From: Balanoglossus misakiensis
Lineage: Eukaryota; Hemichordata
Reading direction: 5' to 3'
NCBI GenBank assembly: GCA_040954595.2
Contig: CM082583.2
Location: 620,001-684,000 of the forward strand
Length of the DNA stretch: 64,000 nt
Under the pieces are notes generated by a model. That model searched no databases. It was not told the DNA's origin and saw only the letters and a list, made by a program, of their open reading frames with translations. Shown piece by piece: positions 49,114-63,242 of this stretch. Within the stretch, counting starts at the first letter, position 1. Every line of letters starts with the position of its first letter. The position numbers and the translations under genes are program-made.

Positions 49114-51160
49114 GAATTCAATGTTAGAAAACCCGTGTGGAAAGTATCTCTACCCGTTTGAAACTAAGAAAAGAATTTATTCTTATTTATTTTGTAAAAA
49201 AGACAATTTTTCGAAAAAAAGTCGAAAATGGTAATTTTGTCTTGGGTGATTCAAATTATACCACCTTTTCTGGAATTTGCAGCACTTTTTACAAGAGAAC
49301 GACACTTCATGCTCCATAATATTTCCGAAAACGAAGAAAAGAGTTTATTTTTTATGATTTTTTAAAAATTTACCATTTTTGTCAAAATATGGCCAAAATG
49401 GCTATTTTGTCTTGAATTCCGTCAATATCTCTGCATTTTTGGAGTTGTCGAAAGTTTTAACATACAATCAACATGTCATATATGATCAGGGCACCAAATT
49501 CGAAGAACAAAGGTTTTTTTTATTTTTTTTCTAAAAATGACATTTTCAAGGAAAATTTGGTAAAACGCAATTTTGTCTGCAGTGAGCCATATTAGACTGT
49601 CTTTTTTTTGGAATTTGTATCGATATATACATACGAAGAGCATTCTATACTCCATCAGATTTCCGAAAATGTAGAAAACAGGTATTTTTTGTAATTTTCA
49701 AAAATTTTCCATTTTGACCAAATTGTGCTAAAATTGTTATTTTCGTGTTGAATGCCGCCAGTGTCACTGCTTTTAAAAGTCATAAAAACTTTTAACATAC
49801 AAGCAATTCTTTATATATGATCAGGTCACCGAATTAAAAAAATAAATAATGTTTTGCCTAAAAATGACCTTTTTGGTGCAAAAACGAATAAAACGCAATT
49901 TTGTATTAAATCAGAATGCATTTTTTATAATCAGCACCATTTTTACATGTAATGGAAATTTCATACATCATCAGATATCCAAATATAAAAAAAATGATTT
50001 AGATTTTAGATGATTGTCCAAAATTAGCTGATATCTAATAAATGTAGTATTGAACCGTTCTGTCCCCCCCCCCCTACATTATATGCGGTACGCCGATGTC
50101 AGCTTACCCGGCAGTACTGCAGGCCGTGCCCCCAACTAACGTCGGTGTTTGAAACGCCCTGGTTAAATTCGAGCTTTCTCTATAAATTGACAGGCAATAA
50201 TGCAGTCCTACCCGAACAAATGTCAAGTGTTAAACTGCTGTGACTTTCCCTCTTCGGTTTGCCCGACTTAGCCAACGTCTTTGTACTAGAGTGTCGGGTC
50301 TTTTGCAGAGCCGGGCCGAAGGAAATCCGACTTGATCACCGTTGCTAACGAACGCTAGTGTCTATCATGGTGTGCCGGGGTTTTAGTCGAGCCAGGCCGT
50401 AGGAGATCTGACTTGATCATCGTGGTCAATGTACGCGTGTTTCCGCTCTAAAGTACCGGGGCTTCAGGTAAACCAGGCCGTAGGAAATCCGACGTAATCA
50501 CCGTTGATAACTTACGCCAGTCTGTGTCATATAGAGCCGGTGCACCAGCCGAGTCACGCCGTAGGAAATCTGACTTGATCAACGTGGTCAATGTACGCCT
50601 GTTTCTGCTGTAGAGTGCCGGGGCTTCAGCTGAGCCAGGCAGTAGGAAACCCGACGTGATTACCGTTGTTAACTTACGCCAGTCTGTGTCATATATATAG
50701 TGCCGGGGCATCAGCCGTGCCAGGCCGAAGGAAATGTGAGTAGATCAACGTGGTCTCTGTACGCGTGTTTCTGCTCTAGAGTGCCAGGGCAGGGCTTTAG
50801 CCAAGCCATGCCGTAGGAAATCTGACTTGATCAACGTTGCAACAAACGCTAGTGTCTGTCATAGTGTGCCGGGGTTTTAGTCGAGCCAAGCCGTAGGAGA
50901 TCAGACTTGATCAACGTGGTCTCTGCACGCGTGTTTCTGCTCTAGAGTGCCGGGGCTTTATCCAAGCCATGCCGTAGAAAATCTGACTTGATCACCGTTG
51001 CTAACGTACGCTAGTGTCTGTCATATTGTGACGGAGATTTAGCCGAGCAAGGCCATAGAAAAATCGACTTGTTCAACGTTACCAGTGTGCAACTGTTTCT
51101 GCTCTAGAGTGTCAGGGTTTTAGCCGACTTATGCTGTAGGAAATCTGAGTTGATGAACGG
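49114..51160 (+). repeat. U25, standard unit with small private indels
   Basis: Length is 2,047 bp with a C tract at 50064-50074 (11 C). S3 lacks about 10 bp (AAATCAGAATGCATT), a deletion also in U28-U31 and related to AAATCAGAGTGCATT in U26-U27. M7 has a 5-bp AGGGC duplication (GTGCCAGGGCAGGGC near 50784) and GTTGCAACAAACG. S2 has a longer T run (CTGTCTTTTTTTTGG). Confidence 0.91.
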
Positions 51161-53202
51161 GAATTCAATGTTAGAAAACCCTTGTGGAAAGTATCTCTAC
51201 CCGTTTGAAACTAAGAAAAGAATTTATTCTTATTTATTTAGTAAAAAAGACAATTTTTCGAAAAAAAGTCGAAAATGGTAATTTTGTCTTGGGTGATTCA
51301 AATTATACCGCCTTTTCTGGAATTTGCTGCACTTCTTACAAGAGAACGACACTTCATGCTCCATAATATTTCGGAAAATGAAGAAAAGAGTTATGTTTTT
51401 ATGATTTTTTAAAAATTTACCATTTTTGTCAAAATATGGCCAAAATGGCTATTTTTTCTTGAATTCCGTCAATATCTCTGCATTTTTGGAGTGGTCGAAA
51501 GTCTTAACATATAATCAACATGTCATATATGATCAGGGCACCAAATTCGAAGAACAAAGGTTTTTTTATTTTTTTCTCTAAAAATGACATTTTCAAGGAA
51601 AATTTGGTAAAACGCAATTTTGTCTGCAGTGAGCCAAATTGGCCGTTTTTTGTGGAATTTGTATCGATATATATATACGAAGAGCATTCTATACTCCGTC
51701 AGATTTCCGAAAATGTAGAAAACAGGTATTTTTTATAATTTTCAAAAATTTACCATTTTGACCAAATTGTGGCTAAAATTTTTATTTTCGTGTTGAATGC
51801 GGCCAGTGTCACTGCTTTTAAAAGTCATAAAATGTTTTAACATACAAGCAATTGTTTATATATGATCAGGTCACCGAATTAAAAAAATAAAGAATGTTTT
51901 GCCTAAAGTTGACCTTTTTGGTGCAAAAACGAATAAAACGCAATTTTGTATTAAATCAGAGTGCATTTTTTATAATCAGCACCATTTTTACATATAATGG
52001 AAATTTCATACATCATCAGATATCCAAATATGAAAAAATGATTTAGATTTTAGATGATTGTCCTTAATTAGCTGATATCTAATAAATGTAGTATTGAACC
52101 GTTCTGCCCCCCCCCCCCCCTACATTATATGCGGTACGCCGATGTCAGCTTACCCGGCAGTACTGCAGGCCGTGCCCCCAATTAACGTCAGTGTTTGAAA
52201 CGCCCTGGTTAAATTCGGGCTTTCTCTATAAATTGACAGGCAATAATGCAGTCCTACCCGAACAAATGTCGAGTGTTGACCCGCTGTGACTTTCCCTCTT
52301 CGGTTTGCCCGACTTAGCCAACGTCTTTGTACTAGAGTGTCGGGTCTTTTGCAGAGCCACGCCGAAGGAAATCCGACTTGATCACCGTTGCTAACGAACG
52401 CTAGTGTCTGTCATGGTGTGCCGGGGTTTTAGTCGAGCCAGGCCGTAGGAGATCTGACTTGATCATCGTGGTCAATGTACGCGTGTTTCCGCTCTAAAGT
52501 GCCGGGGCTTCAGCTAAACCAGGCCGTAGGAAATCCGACGTAATCACCGTTGATAACTTACGCCAGTCTGTGTCATATAGAGCCGGTGCACCAGCCGAGT
52601 TACGCCGTAGGAAATCTGACTTGATCAACGTGGTCAATGTACGCCTGTTTCTGCTCTAGAGTGCCGGGGCTTCAGCTGAGCCAGGCCGTAGGAAACCCGA
52701 CGTGATTACCGTTGTTAACTTACGCCAGTCTGTGTCCTATATATAGTGCCGGGGCATCAGCCGTGCCAGGCCGAAGGAAATGTGAGTAGATCAACGTGGT
52801 CTCTGTACGCGTGTTTCTGCTCTATAGTGCCAGGGCTTTAGCCAAGCCATGCCGTAGGAAATCTGACTTGATCAACGTTGCTAACGAACGCTAGTGTCTG
52901 TCATAGTGTGCCATGGTTTTAGTCGAGCCAAGCCGTAGGAGATCAGACTTGATCAACGTGGTCTCTGTACGCGTGTTTCTGCTCTAGAGTGCCGGGGCTT
53001 TATCCAAGCCATGCCGTAGAAAATCTGACTTGATCACCGTTGCTAACGTACGCTAGTGTCTGTCATATTGTGACGGTGATTTAGCAGAGCCAGGCCGTAG
53101 AAAAATCGACATGTTCAACGTTACCAGTGTGCAACTGTTTCTGCTCTAGAGTGTCAGGGTTTTAGCCGACTTATGCTGTAGGAAATCTGAGTTGATGAAT
53201 GG
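51161..53202 (+). repeat. U26, standard unit, near twin of U27
   Basis: Length is 2,042 bp with a C tract at 52107-52120 (14 C). Variants shared only with U27 include TTATTTAGTAAAAAAG in S1, AAAGTCTTAACATATAATC in S2, CCTAAAGTTGACC in S3, GTCCTTAATTAGC at the S3 end and CACGCCGAAGG in M1. Confidence 0.93.
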
Positions 53203-55247
53203 GAATTCAATGTTAGAAAACCCGTGTGGAAAGTATCTCTACCCGTTTGAAACTAAGAAAAGAATTTATTCTTATTTATTTAGTAAAAAAGACAATTTTT
53301 CGAAAAAAAGTCGAAAATGGTAATTTTGTCTTGGGTGATTCAAATTATACCGCCTTTTCTGGAATTTGCTGCACTTCTTACAAGAGAACGACACTTCATG
53401 CTCCATAATATTTCGGAAAATGAAGAAAAGAGTTATGTTTTTATGATTTTTTAAAAATTTACCATTTTTGTCAAAATATGGCCAAAATGGCTATTTTTTC
53501 TTGAATTCCGTCAATATCTCTGCATTTTTGGAGTGGTCGAAAGTCTTAACATATAATCAACATGTCATATATGATCAGGGCACCAAATTCGAAGAACAAA
53601 GGTTTTTTTATTTTTTTCTCTAAAAATGACATTTTCAAGGAAAATTTGGTAAAACGCAATTTTGTCTGCAGTGAGCCAAATTGGCCGTTTTTTTGTGGAA
53701 TTTGTATCGATATATATATACGAAGAGCATTCTATACTCCGTCAGATTTCCGAAAATGTAGAAAACAGGTATTTTTTATAATTTTCAAAAATTTACCATT
53801 TTGACCAAATTGTGGCTAAAATTTTTATTTTCGTGTTGAATGCGGCCAGTGTCACTGCTTTTAAAAGTCATAAAATGTTTTAACATACAAGCAATTGTTT
53901 ATATATGATCAGGTCACCGAATTAAAAAAATAAAGAATGTTTTGCCTAAAGTTGACCTTTTTGGTGCAAAAACGAATAAAACGCAATTTTGTATTAAATC
54001 AGAGTGCATTTTTTATAATCAGCACCATTTTTACATATAATGGAAATTTCATACATCATCAGATATCCAAATATGAAAAAATGATTTAGATTTTAGATGA
54101 TTGTCCTTAATTAGCTGATATCTAATAAATGTAGTATTGAACCGTTCTGCCCCCCCCCCCCCCCCTACATTATATGCGGTACGCCGATGTCAGCTTACCC
54201 GGCAGTACTGCAGGCCGTGCCCCCAATTAACGTCAGTGTTTGAAACGCCCTGGTTAAATTCGGGCTTTCTCTATAAATTGACAGGCAATAATGCAGTCCT
54301 ACCCGAACAAATGTCGAGTGTTGACCCGCTGTGACTTTCCCTCTTCGGTTTGCCCGACTTAGCCAACGTCTTTGTACTAGAGTGTCGGGTCTTTTGCAGA
54401 GCCACGCCGAAGGAAATCCGACTTGATCACCGTTGCTAACGAACGCTAGTGTCTGTCATGGTGTGCCGGGGTTTTAGTCGAGCCAGGCCGTAGGAGATCT
54501 GACTTGATCATCGTGGTCAATGTACGCGTGTTTCCGCTCTAAAGTGCCGGGGCTTCAGCTAAACCAGGCCGTAGGAAATCCGACGTAATCACCGTTGATA
54601 ACTTACGCCAGTCTGTGTCATATAGAGCCGGTGCACCAGCCGAGTTACGCCGTAGGAAATCTGACTTGATCAACGTGGTCAATGTACGCCTGTTTCTGCT
54701 CTAGAGTGCCGGGGCTTCAGCTGAGCCAGGCCGTAGGAAACCCGACGTGATTACCGTTGTTAACTTACGCCAGTCTGTGTCCTATATATAGTGCCGGGGC
54801 ATCAGCCGTGCCAGGCCGAAGGAAATGTGAGTAGATCAACGTGGTCTCTGTACGCGTGTTTCTGCTCTATAGTGCCAGGGCTTTAGCCAAGCCATGCCGT
54901 AGGAAATCTGACTTGATCAACGTTGCTAACGAACGCTAGTGTCTGTCATAGTGTGCCATGGTTTTAGTCGAGCCAAGCCGTAGGAGATCAGACTTGATCA
55001 ACGTGGTCTCTGTACGCGTGTTTCTGCTCTAGAGTGCCGGGGCTTTATCCAAGCCATGCCGTAGAAAATCTGACTTGATCACCGTTGCTAACGTACGCTA
55101 GTGTCTGTCATATTGTGACGGTGATTTAGCAGAGCCAGGCCGTAGAAAAATCGACATGTTCAACGTTACCAGTGTGCAACTGTTTCTGCTCTAGAGTGTC
55201 AGGGTTTTAGCCGACTTATGCTGTAGGAAATCTGAGTTGATGAATGG
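53203..55247 (+). repeat. U27, standard unit, near twin of U26
   Basis: Length is 2,045 bp with a C tract at 54150-54165 (16 C). By eye it differs from U26 mainly in homopolymer length: 16 against 14 C, and one extra T in GGCCGTTTTTTTGTGG. M8 carries GTGTGCCATGGTTTTAG and M10 GACGGTGATTTAGCAGAGCC, as in the M8 and M10 of U26 and of U29-U31. Confidence 0.93.
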
Positions 55248-57295
55248 GAATTCAATGTTAGAAAACCCGTGTGGAAAGTATCTCTACCCGTTTGAAACTA
55301 AGAAAAGAATTTATTCTTATTTATTTTGTAAAAAAGACAATTTTTCGAAAAAAAGTCGAAAATGGTAATTTTGTCTTGGGTGATTCAAATTATACCGCCT
55401 TTTCTGGAATTTGCTGCACTTCTTACAAGAGAACGACACTTCATGCTCCATAATATTTCGGAAAATGAAGAAAAGAGTTATTTTTTATGATTTTTTAAAA
55501 ATTTACCATTTTTGTCAAAATATGGCCAAAATGGCTATTTTTTCTTGAATTCCGTCAATATATCTGCATTTTTGGAGTGGTCGAAAGTTTTAACATACAA
55601 TCAACATGTCATATATGATCAGGGCACCAAACTCGAAGAACAAAGGTTTTTTTATTTTTTTTCTTCTAAAAATGACATTTTCAAGGAAAATTTGGTAAAA
55701 CGCAATTTTGTCTGCAGTGAGCCAAATTAGACGGTCTTTTGTGGAATTTGTATCGATATATACATACGAAGAGCATTCTATACTCCATCAGATTTCCGAA
55801 AATGTAGAAAACAGGTATTTTTTTGTAATTTTCAAAAATTTACCATTTTGACCAAATTGTGGCTAAAATTGTTATTTTCGTGTTGAATGCCGCCAGTGTC
55901 ACTGCTTTTAAAAGTCATAAAAACTTTTAACATACAAGCAATTGTTTATATATGATCAGGTCACCGAATTAAAAAAATAAAGAATGTTTTGCATAAAAAT
56001 GACCTTTTTGGTGCAAAAACGAATAAAACGCAATTTTGTATTAAATCAGAATGCATTTTTTATAATCAGCACCATTTTTACATGTAATGGAAATTTAATA
56101 CATCATCAGATATCCAAATATGAAAAAAATGATTTAGATTTTAGATGATTGTCCAAAATTAGCTGATATCTAATAAATGTAGTATTGAACCGTTCTGTTC
56201 CCCCCCCCCCCCCTACATTATATGCGGTACGCCGATGTCAGCTTACCCGGCAGTACTGCAGGCCGTGCCCCCAACTAACGTCGGTGTTTGAAACGCCCTG
56301 GTTAAATTCGGGCTTTCTCTATAAATTGACAGGCAATAATGCAGTCCTACCGGAACAAATGTCGAGTGTTGACCCGCTGTGACTTTCCCTCTTCGGTTTG
56401 CCCGACTTAGCCAACGTCTTTGTACTAGAGTGTCGGGTCTTTTGCAGAGCCAGGCCGAAGGAAATCCGACTTGATCACCGTTGCTAACGAACGCTAGTGT
56501 CTGTCATGGTGTGCCGGGGTTTTAGTCGGGCCAGGCCGTAGGAGATCTGACTTGATCATCGTGGTCAATGTACGCGTGTTTCCGCTCTAAAGTGCCGGGG
56601 CTTCAGCTAAACCAGGCCGTAGGACATCCGCCGTAATCACCGTTGATAACTTACGCCAGTCTGTGTCATATAGAGCCGGTGCACCAGCCGAGTCACGCCG
56701 TAGGAAATCTGACTTGATCAACGTGGTCAATGTACGCCTGTTTCTGCTCTAGAATGCCGGGGCTTCAGCTGAGCTAGGCCGTAGGAAACCGGACGTGATT
56801 ACCGTTGTTAACTTACGCCAGTCTGTGTCCTATATATAGTGCCGGGGCATCAGCCGTGCCAGGCCGAAGGAAATGTGAGTAGATCAACGTGGTCTCTGTA
56901 CGCGTGTTTCTGCTCTAGAGTGCCAGGGCTTTAGCCAAGCCATGCCGTAGGAAATCTGACTTGATCAACGTTGCTAACGAACGCTAGTGTCTGTCATAGT
57001 GTGCCGGGGTTTTAGTCGAGCCAAGCCGTAGGAGATCAGACTTGATAAACGTGGTCTCTGTACGCGTGTTTCTGCTCTAGAGTGCCGGGGCTTTATCCAA
57101 GCCATGCCGTAGAAAATCTGACTTGATCACCGTTGCTAACGTACGCTAGTGTCTGTCATATTGTGACGGACATTTAGCGGAGCCAGGCCGTAGAAAAATC
57201 GACTTGTTCAACGTTACCAGTGTGCAACTGTTTCTGCTCTAGAGTGTCAGGGTTTTAGCCGACTTATGCTGTAGGAAATCTGAGTTGATGAACGG
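55248..57295 (+). repeat. U28, standard unit
   Basis: Length is 2,048 bp with a C tract at 56210-56223 (14 C). S1 keeps TTGCTGCACTTCTTACAAG, as in U26 and U27. From S2 it belongs to the U30-U32 class (CAATATATCTGC, TTTTTTCTTCTAAAAATG). M2 has TTTTAGTCGGGCC and M3 GGACATCCGCCG, both reused in U31. Confidence 0.92.
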
Positions 57296-59333
57296 GAATT
57301 CAATGTTAGAAAACCCGTGTGGAAAGTATCTCTACCCGTTTGAAACTAAGAAAAGAATTTACTCTTATCTATTTTGTAAAAAAGACAATTTTTCGAAAAC
57401 AAGTCGAAAATGGTAATTTTGTCTTGGGTGATTTTAATTATACCGCCTTTTCTGGAATTTGCAGCACTTTTTACAAGAGAACGACACTTCATGCTCCATA
57501 ATATTTCCGAAAAAATAAGAAAAGAGTTAATTTTTTATGATTTTTTAAAAATTTACCATCTTTGTCAAAATATGGCCAAAATGGCTATTTTTTCTTGAAT
57601 TCCGTCAATATCTCTGCATTTTTGGAGTGGTCGAAAGTCTTAATATACAATCAACATGTCATATATGATCAGGGCACCAAATTCGAAGAACAAAGGTTTT
57701 TTAATTTTTTTTTCTAAAAATGACATTTTCAAGGAAAATTTGGTAAAACGCAATTTTGTCTGCAGTGAGCCAAATTAGACGGTCTTTTGTGGAATTTGTA
57801 TCGATATATACATGCGAAGAGCATTCTATACTCCATCAGATTTCCGAAAATGTAGAAAACAGGTATTTTTTGTAATTTTGAAAAATTTACCATTTTGACC
57901 AAATTGTGGCTACAATTGTTATTTTCGTGTTGAATGCCGCCAGTGTCACTGCTTTTAAAAGTCATAAAAACTTTTAACATACAAGCAATTGTTTATATAT
58001 GATCAGGTCACCGAATTAAAAAAATAAAGAATGTTTTGCCTAAAAATGACCTTTTTGGTGCAAAAACGAATAAAACGCAATTTTGTATTGAATCAGAATG
58101 CATTTTTTATAATCAGCACCATTTTTACATATAATGGAAATTTCATACATCATCAGATATCCAAATATGAAAAAATTATTTAGATTTTAGATGATTGTCC
58201 AAAATTAGTTGATATCTAATAAATGTAGTATTGAACCATTCTGTTCCCCCCCCCCCCTACATTATATGCGGTACGCCGATGTCAGCTTACCCGGCAGTAC
58301 TGCAGGCCGTGCCCCCAACTAACGTCGGTGTTTGAAACGCCCTGGTTAATTTCGGGCTTTCTCTATAAATTGACAGGCAATAATGCAGTCCTACCCGAAC
58401 AAATGTCAAGTGTTGAACCGCTGTGACTTTCCCTCTTCGGTTTGCCCGACTTAGCCAACGTCTTTGTACTAGAGTGTCGGGTCTTTTGCAGAGCCAGGCC
58501 GAAGGAAATCCGACTTGATCACCGTTGCTAACGAACGCTAGTGTCTGTCATGGTGTGCCGGGGTTTTAGTCGAGCCAGGCCGTAGGAGATCTGACTTGAT
58601 CATCGTGGTCAATGTACGCGTGTTTCCGCTCTAAAGTGCCGGGGCTTCAGCTAAACCAGGCCGTAGGAAATCCGACGTAATCACTGTTGATAACTTACGC
58701 CAGTCTGTGTCATATAGAGCCGGTGCACCAGCCGAGTCACGCCGTAGGAAATCTGACTTGATCAACGTGGTCAATGTACGCCTGTTTCTGCTCTAGAGTG
58801 CCGGGGCTTCAGCTGAGCCAGGCCGTAGGAAACCCGACGTGATTACCGTTGTTAACTTACGCCAGTCTGTGTCCTATATATAGTGCCGGGGCATCAGCCG
58901 TGCCAGGCCGAAGGAAATGTGAGTAGATCAACGTGGTCTCTGTACGCGTGTTTCTGCTCTAGAGTGCCAGGACTTTAGCCAAGCCATGCCGTAGGAAATC
59001 TGACTTGATCAACGTTGCTAACGAACGCTAGTGTCTGTCAAAGTGTGCCATGGTTTTAGTCGAGCCAAGCCGTAGGAGATCAGACTTGATCGTCTCTGTA
59101 CGCGTGTTTCTGCTCTAGAGTGCCGGGGCTTTATCCAAGCCATGCCGTAGAAAATCTGACTTGATCACCGTTGCTAACGTACGCTAGTGTCTGTCATATT
59201 GTGACGGTGATTTAGCAGAGCCAGGCCGTAGAAAAATCGACATGTTCAACGTTACCAGTGTGCAACTGTTTCTGCTCTAGAGTGTCAGGGTTTTAGCCGA
59301 CTTATGCTGTAGGAAATCTGAGTTGATGAATGG
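57296..59333 (+). repeat. U29, standard unit of a different AT lineage
   Basis: Length is 2,038 bp with a C tract at 58246-58257 (12 C). It interrupts the U28/U30-U32 family: S1 has GAAAACAAGTCG, GGTGATTTTAATTATACC and CCGAAAAAATAAG, and S2 lacks the TTCTTCTAAAA variant. M3 has CACTGTTGATAAC, shared with U30. M8 has lost 6 bp (ACTTGATCGTCTCTG near 59090), a deletion inherited by U30 and U31. Confidence 0.92.
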
Positions 59334-61288
59334 GAATTCAATGTTAGAAAACCCGTGTGGAAAGTATCTCTACCCGTTTGAAACTAAGAAAAGAATTTAT
59401 TCTTATTTATTTTGTAAAAAAGACAATTTTTCGAAAAAAAGTCGAAAATGGTAATTTTGTCTTGGGTGATTCAAATTATACCGCCTTTTCTGGAATTTGC
59501 TGCACTTCTTACAAGAGAACGACACTTCATGCTCCATAATATTTCGGAAAATGAAGAAAAGAGTTATTTTTTTATGATTTTTTAAAAATTTACCATTTTT
59601 GTCAAAATATGGCCAAAATGGCTATTTTTTCTTGAATTCCGTCAATATATCTGCATTTTTGGAGTGGTCGAAAGTTTTAACATACAATCAACATGTCATA
59701 TATGATCAGGGCACCAAATTCGAAGAACAAAGGTTTTTTTATTTTTTTTCTTCTAAAAATGACATTTTCAAGGAAAATTTGGTAAAACTCAATTTTGTCT
59801 GCAGTGAGCCAAATTAGACGGTCTTTTGTGGAATTTGTATCGATATATACATACGAAGAGCATTCTATACTCCATCAGATTTCCGAAAATGTAGAAAACA
59901 GGTATTTTTTTTGTAATTTTCAAAAATTTACCATTTTGACCAAATTGTGGCTAAAATTGTTATTTTCGTGTTGAATGCCGCCAGTGTCACTGCTTTTAAA
60001 AGTCATAAAAACTTTTAACATACAAGCAATTGTTTATATATGATCAGGTCACCGAATTAAAAAAATAAAGAATGTTTTGCCTAAAATGACCTTTTTGGTG
60101 CAAAAACGAATAAAACGCAATTTTGTATTAAATCAGAATGCATTTTTTATAATCAGCACCATTTTTACATGTAATGGAAATTTAATACATCATCAGATAT
60201 CCAAATATGAAAAAATGATTTAGATTTTAGATGATTGTCCAAAATTAGCTGATATCTAATAAATATAGTATTGAACCGTTCTGTTCCCCCCCCCCCCTAC
60301 ATTATATGCGGTACGCCGATGTCAGCTTACCCGGCAGTACTGCAGGCCGTGCCCCCAACTAACGTCGGTGTTTGAAACGCCCTGGTTAAATTCGGGCTTT
60401 CTCTATAAATTGACAGGCAATAATGCAGTCCTACCAGAACAAATGTCGAGTGTTGACCCGCTGTGACTTTCCCTCTTCGGTTTGCCCGACTTAGCCAACG
60501 TCTTTGTACTAGAGTGTCGGGTCTTTTGCAGAGCCAGGCCGAAGGAAATCCGACTTGATCACCGTTGCTAACGAACGCTAGTGTCTGTCATGGTGTGCCG
60601 GGGTTTTAGTCGGGCCAGGCCGTAGGAGATCTGACTTGATCATCGTGGTCAATGTACGCGTGTTTCCGCTCTAAAGTGCCGGGGCTTCAGCTAAACCAGG
60701 CCGTAGGAAATCCGACGTAATCACTGTTGATAACTTACGCCAGTCTGTGTCATATAGAGCCGGTGCACCAGCCGAGTCACGCCGTAGGAAATCTGACTTG
60801 ATCAACGTGGTCAATGTACGCCTGTTTCTGCTCTAGAGTGCCGGGGCATCAGCCGTGCCAGGCCGAAGGAAATGTGAGTAGATCAACGTGGTCTCTGTAC
60901 GCGTGTTTCTGCTCTAGAGTGCCAGGACTTTAGCCAAGCCATGCCGTAGGAAATCTGACTTGATCAACGTTGCTAACGAACGCTAGTGTCTGTCAAAGTG
61001 TGCCATGGTTTTAGTCGAGCCAAGCCGTAGGAGATCAGACTTGATCGTCTCTGTACGCGTGTTTCTGCTCTAGAGTGCCGGGGCTTTATCCAAGCCATGC
61101 CGTAGAAAATCTGACTTGATCACCGTTGCTAACGTACGCTAGTGTCTGTCATATTGTGACGGTGATTTAGCAGAGCCAGGCCGTAGAAAAATCGACATGT
61201 TCAACGTTACCAGTGTGCAACTGTTTCTGCTCTAGAGTGTCAGGGTTTTAGCCGACTTATGCTGTAGGAAATCTGAGTTGATGAATGG
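59334..61288 (+). repeat. U30, unit with nine monomers
   Basis: Length is 1,955 bp. The C tract is 60286-60297 (12 C). M5 is lost: GTGCCGGGGC at the start of M5 (60839) runs directly into CATCAGCCGTGCC of M6, removing about 82 bp including the TATATATA of the M5/M6 border. This leaves an odd number of monomers and breaks the 78/84-bp alternation. Confidence 0.93.
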
Positions 61289-63242
61289 GAATTCAATGTT
61301 AGAAAACCCGTGTGGAAAGTATCTCTACCCGTTTGAAACTAAGAAAAGAATTTATTCTTATTTATTTTGTAAAAAAGACAATTTTTCGAAAAAAAGTCGA
61401 AAATGGTAATTTTGTCTTGGGTGATTCAAATTATACCGCCTTTTCTGGAATTTGCTGCACTTCTTACAAGAGAACGACACTTCATGCTCCATAATATTTC
61501 GGAAAATGAAGAAAAGAGTTATTTTTTTATGATTTTTTAAAAATTTACCATTTTTGTCAAAATATGGCCAAAATGGCTATTTTGTCTTGAATTCCGTCAA
61601 TATATCTGCATTTTTGGAGTGGTCGAAAGTTTTAACATACAATCAACATGTCATATATGATCAGGGCACCAAATTCGAAGAACAAAGGTTTTTTTATTTT
61701 TTTTCTTCTAAAAATGACATTTTCAAGGAAAATTTGGTAAAACTCAATTTTGTCTGCAGTGAGCCAAATTAGACGGTCTTTTGTGGAATTTGTATCGATA
61801 TATACATACGAAGAGCATTCTATACTCCATCAGATTTCCGAAAATGTAGAAAACAGGTATTTTTTTGTAATTTTCAAAAATTTACCATTTTGACCAAATT
61901 GTGGCTAAAATTGTTATTTTCGTGTTGAATGCCGCCAGTGTCACTGCTTTTAAAAGTCATAAAAACTTTTAACATACAAGCAATTGTTTATATATGATCA
62001 GGTCACCGAATTAAACAAATAAAGAATGTTTTGCCTATAAATGACCTTTTTGATGCAAAAACAAATAAAACGCAATTTTGTATTAAATCAGAATGCATTT
62101 TTTATAATCAGCACCATTTTTACATGTAATGGAAATTTAATACATCATCAGATATCCAAATATGAAAAAATGATTTAGATTTTAGATGATTGTCCAAAAT
62201 TAGCTGATATCTAATAAATATAGTATTGAACCGTTCTGTCCCCCCCCCCCCTACATTATATGCGGTACGCCGATGTCAGCTTACCCGGCAGTACTGCAGG
62301 CCGTGCCCCCAACTAACGTCGGTGTTTGAAACGCCCTGGTTAAATTCGGGCTTTCTCTATAAATTGACAGGCAATAATGCAGTCCTACCAGAACAAATGT
62401 CGAGTGTTGACCCGCTGTGACTTTCCCTCTTCGGTTTGCCCGACTTAGCCAACGTCTTTGTACTAGAGTGTCGGGTCTTTTGCAGAGCCAGGCCGAAGGA
62501 AATCCGACTTGATCACCGTTGCTAACGAACGCTAGTGTCTGTCATGGTGTGCCGGGGTTTTAGTCGGGCCAGGCCGTAGGAGATCTGACTTGATCATCGT
62601 GGTCAATGTACGCGTGTTTCCGCTCTAAAGTGCCGGGGCTTCAGCTAAACCAGGCCGTAGGACATCCGCCGTAATCACCGTTGATAACTTACGCCAGTCT
62701 GTGTCATATAGAGCCGGTGCACCAGCCGAGTCACGCCGTAGGAAATCTGACTTGATCAACGTGGTCAATGTACGCCTGTTTCTGCTCTAGAGTGCCGGGG
62801 CATCAGCCGTGCCAGGCCGAAGGAAATGTGAGTAGATCAACGTGGTCTCTGTACGCGTGTTTCTGCTCTAGAGTGCCAGGACTTTAGCCAAGCCATGCCG
62901 TAGGAAATCTGACTTGATCAACGTTGCTAACGAACGCTAGTGTCTGTCAAAGTGTGCCATGGTTTTAGTCGAGCCAAGCCGTAGGAGATCAGACTTGATC
63001 GTCTCTGTACGCGTGTTTCTGCTCTAGAGTGCCGGGGCTTTATCCAAGCCATGCCGTAGAAAATCTGACTTGATCACCGTTGCTAACGTACGCTAGTGTC
63101 TGTCATATTGTGACGGTGATTTAGCAGAGCCAGGCCGTAGAAAAATCGACATGTTCAACGTTACCAGTGTGCAACTGTTTCTGCTCTAGAGTGTCAGGGT
63201 TTTAGCCGACTTATGCTGTAGGAAATCTGAGTTGATGAATGG
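61289..63242 (+). repeat. U31, unit with nine monomers
   Basis: Length is 1,954 bp with a C tract at 62240-62251 (12 C). It has the same M5 loss as U30 (join near 62794) and the same 6-bp M8 deletion, so it is a direct duplicate of that state. M3 follows U28 (GGACATCCGCCG) and not U30. S3 has AATTAAACAAATAAAG and CCTATAAATGACC, continued in U32. Confidence 0.93.
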
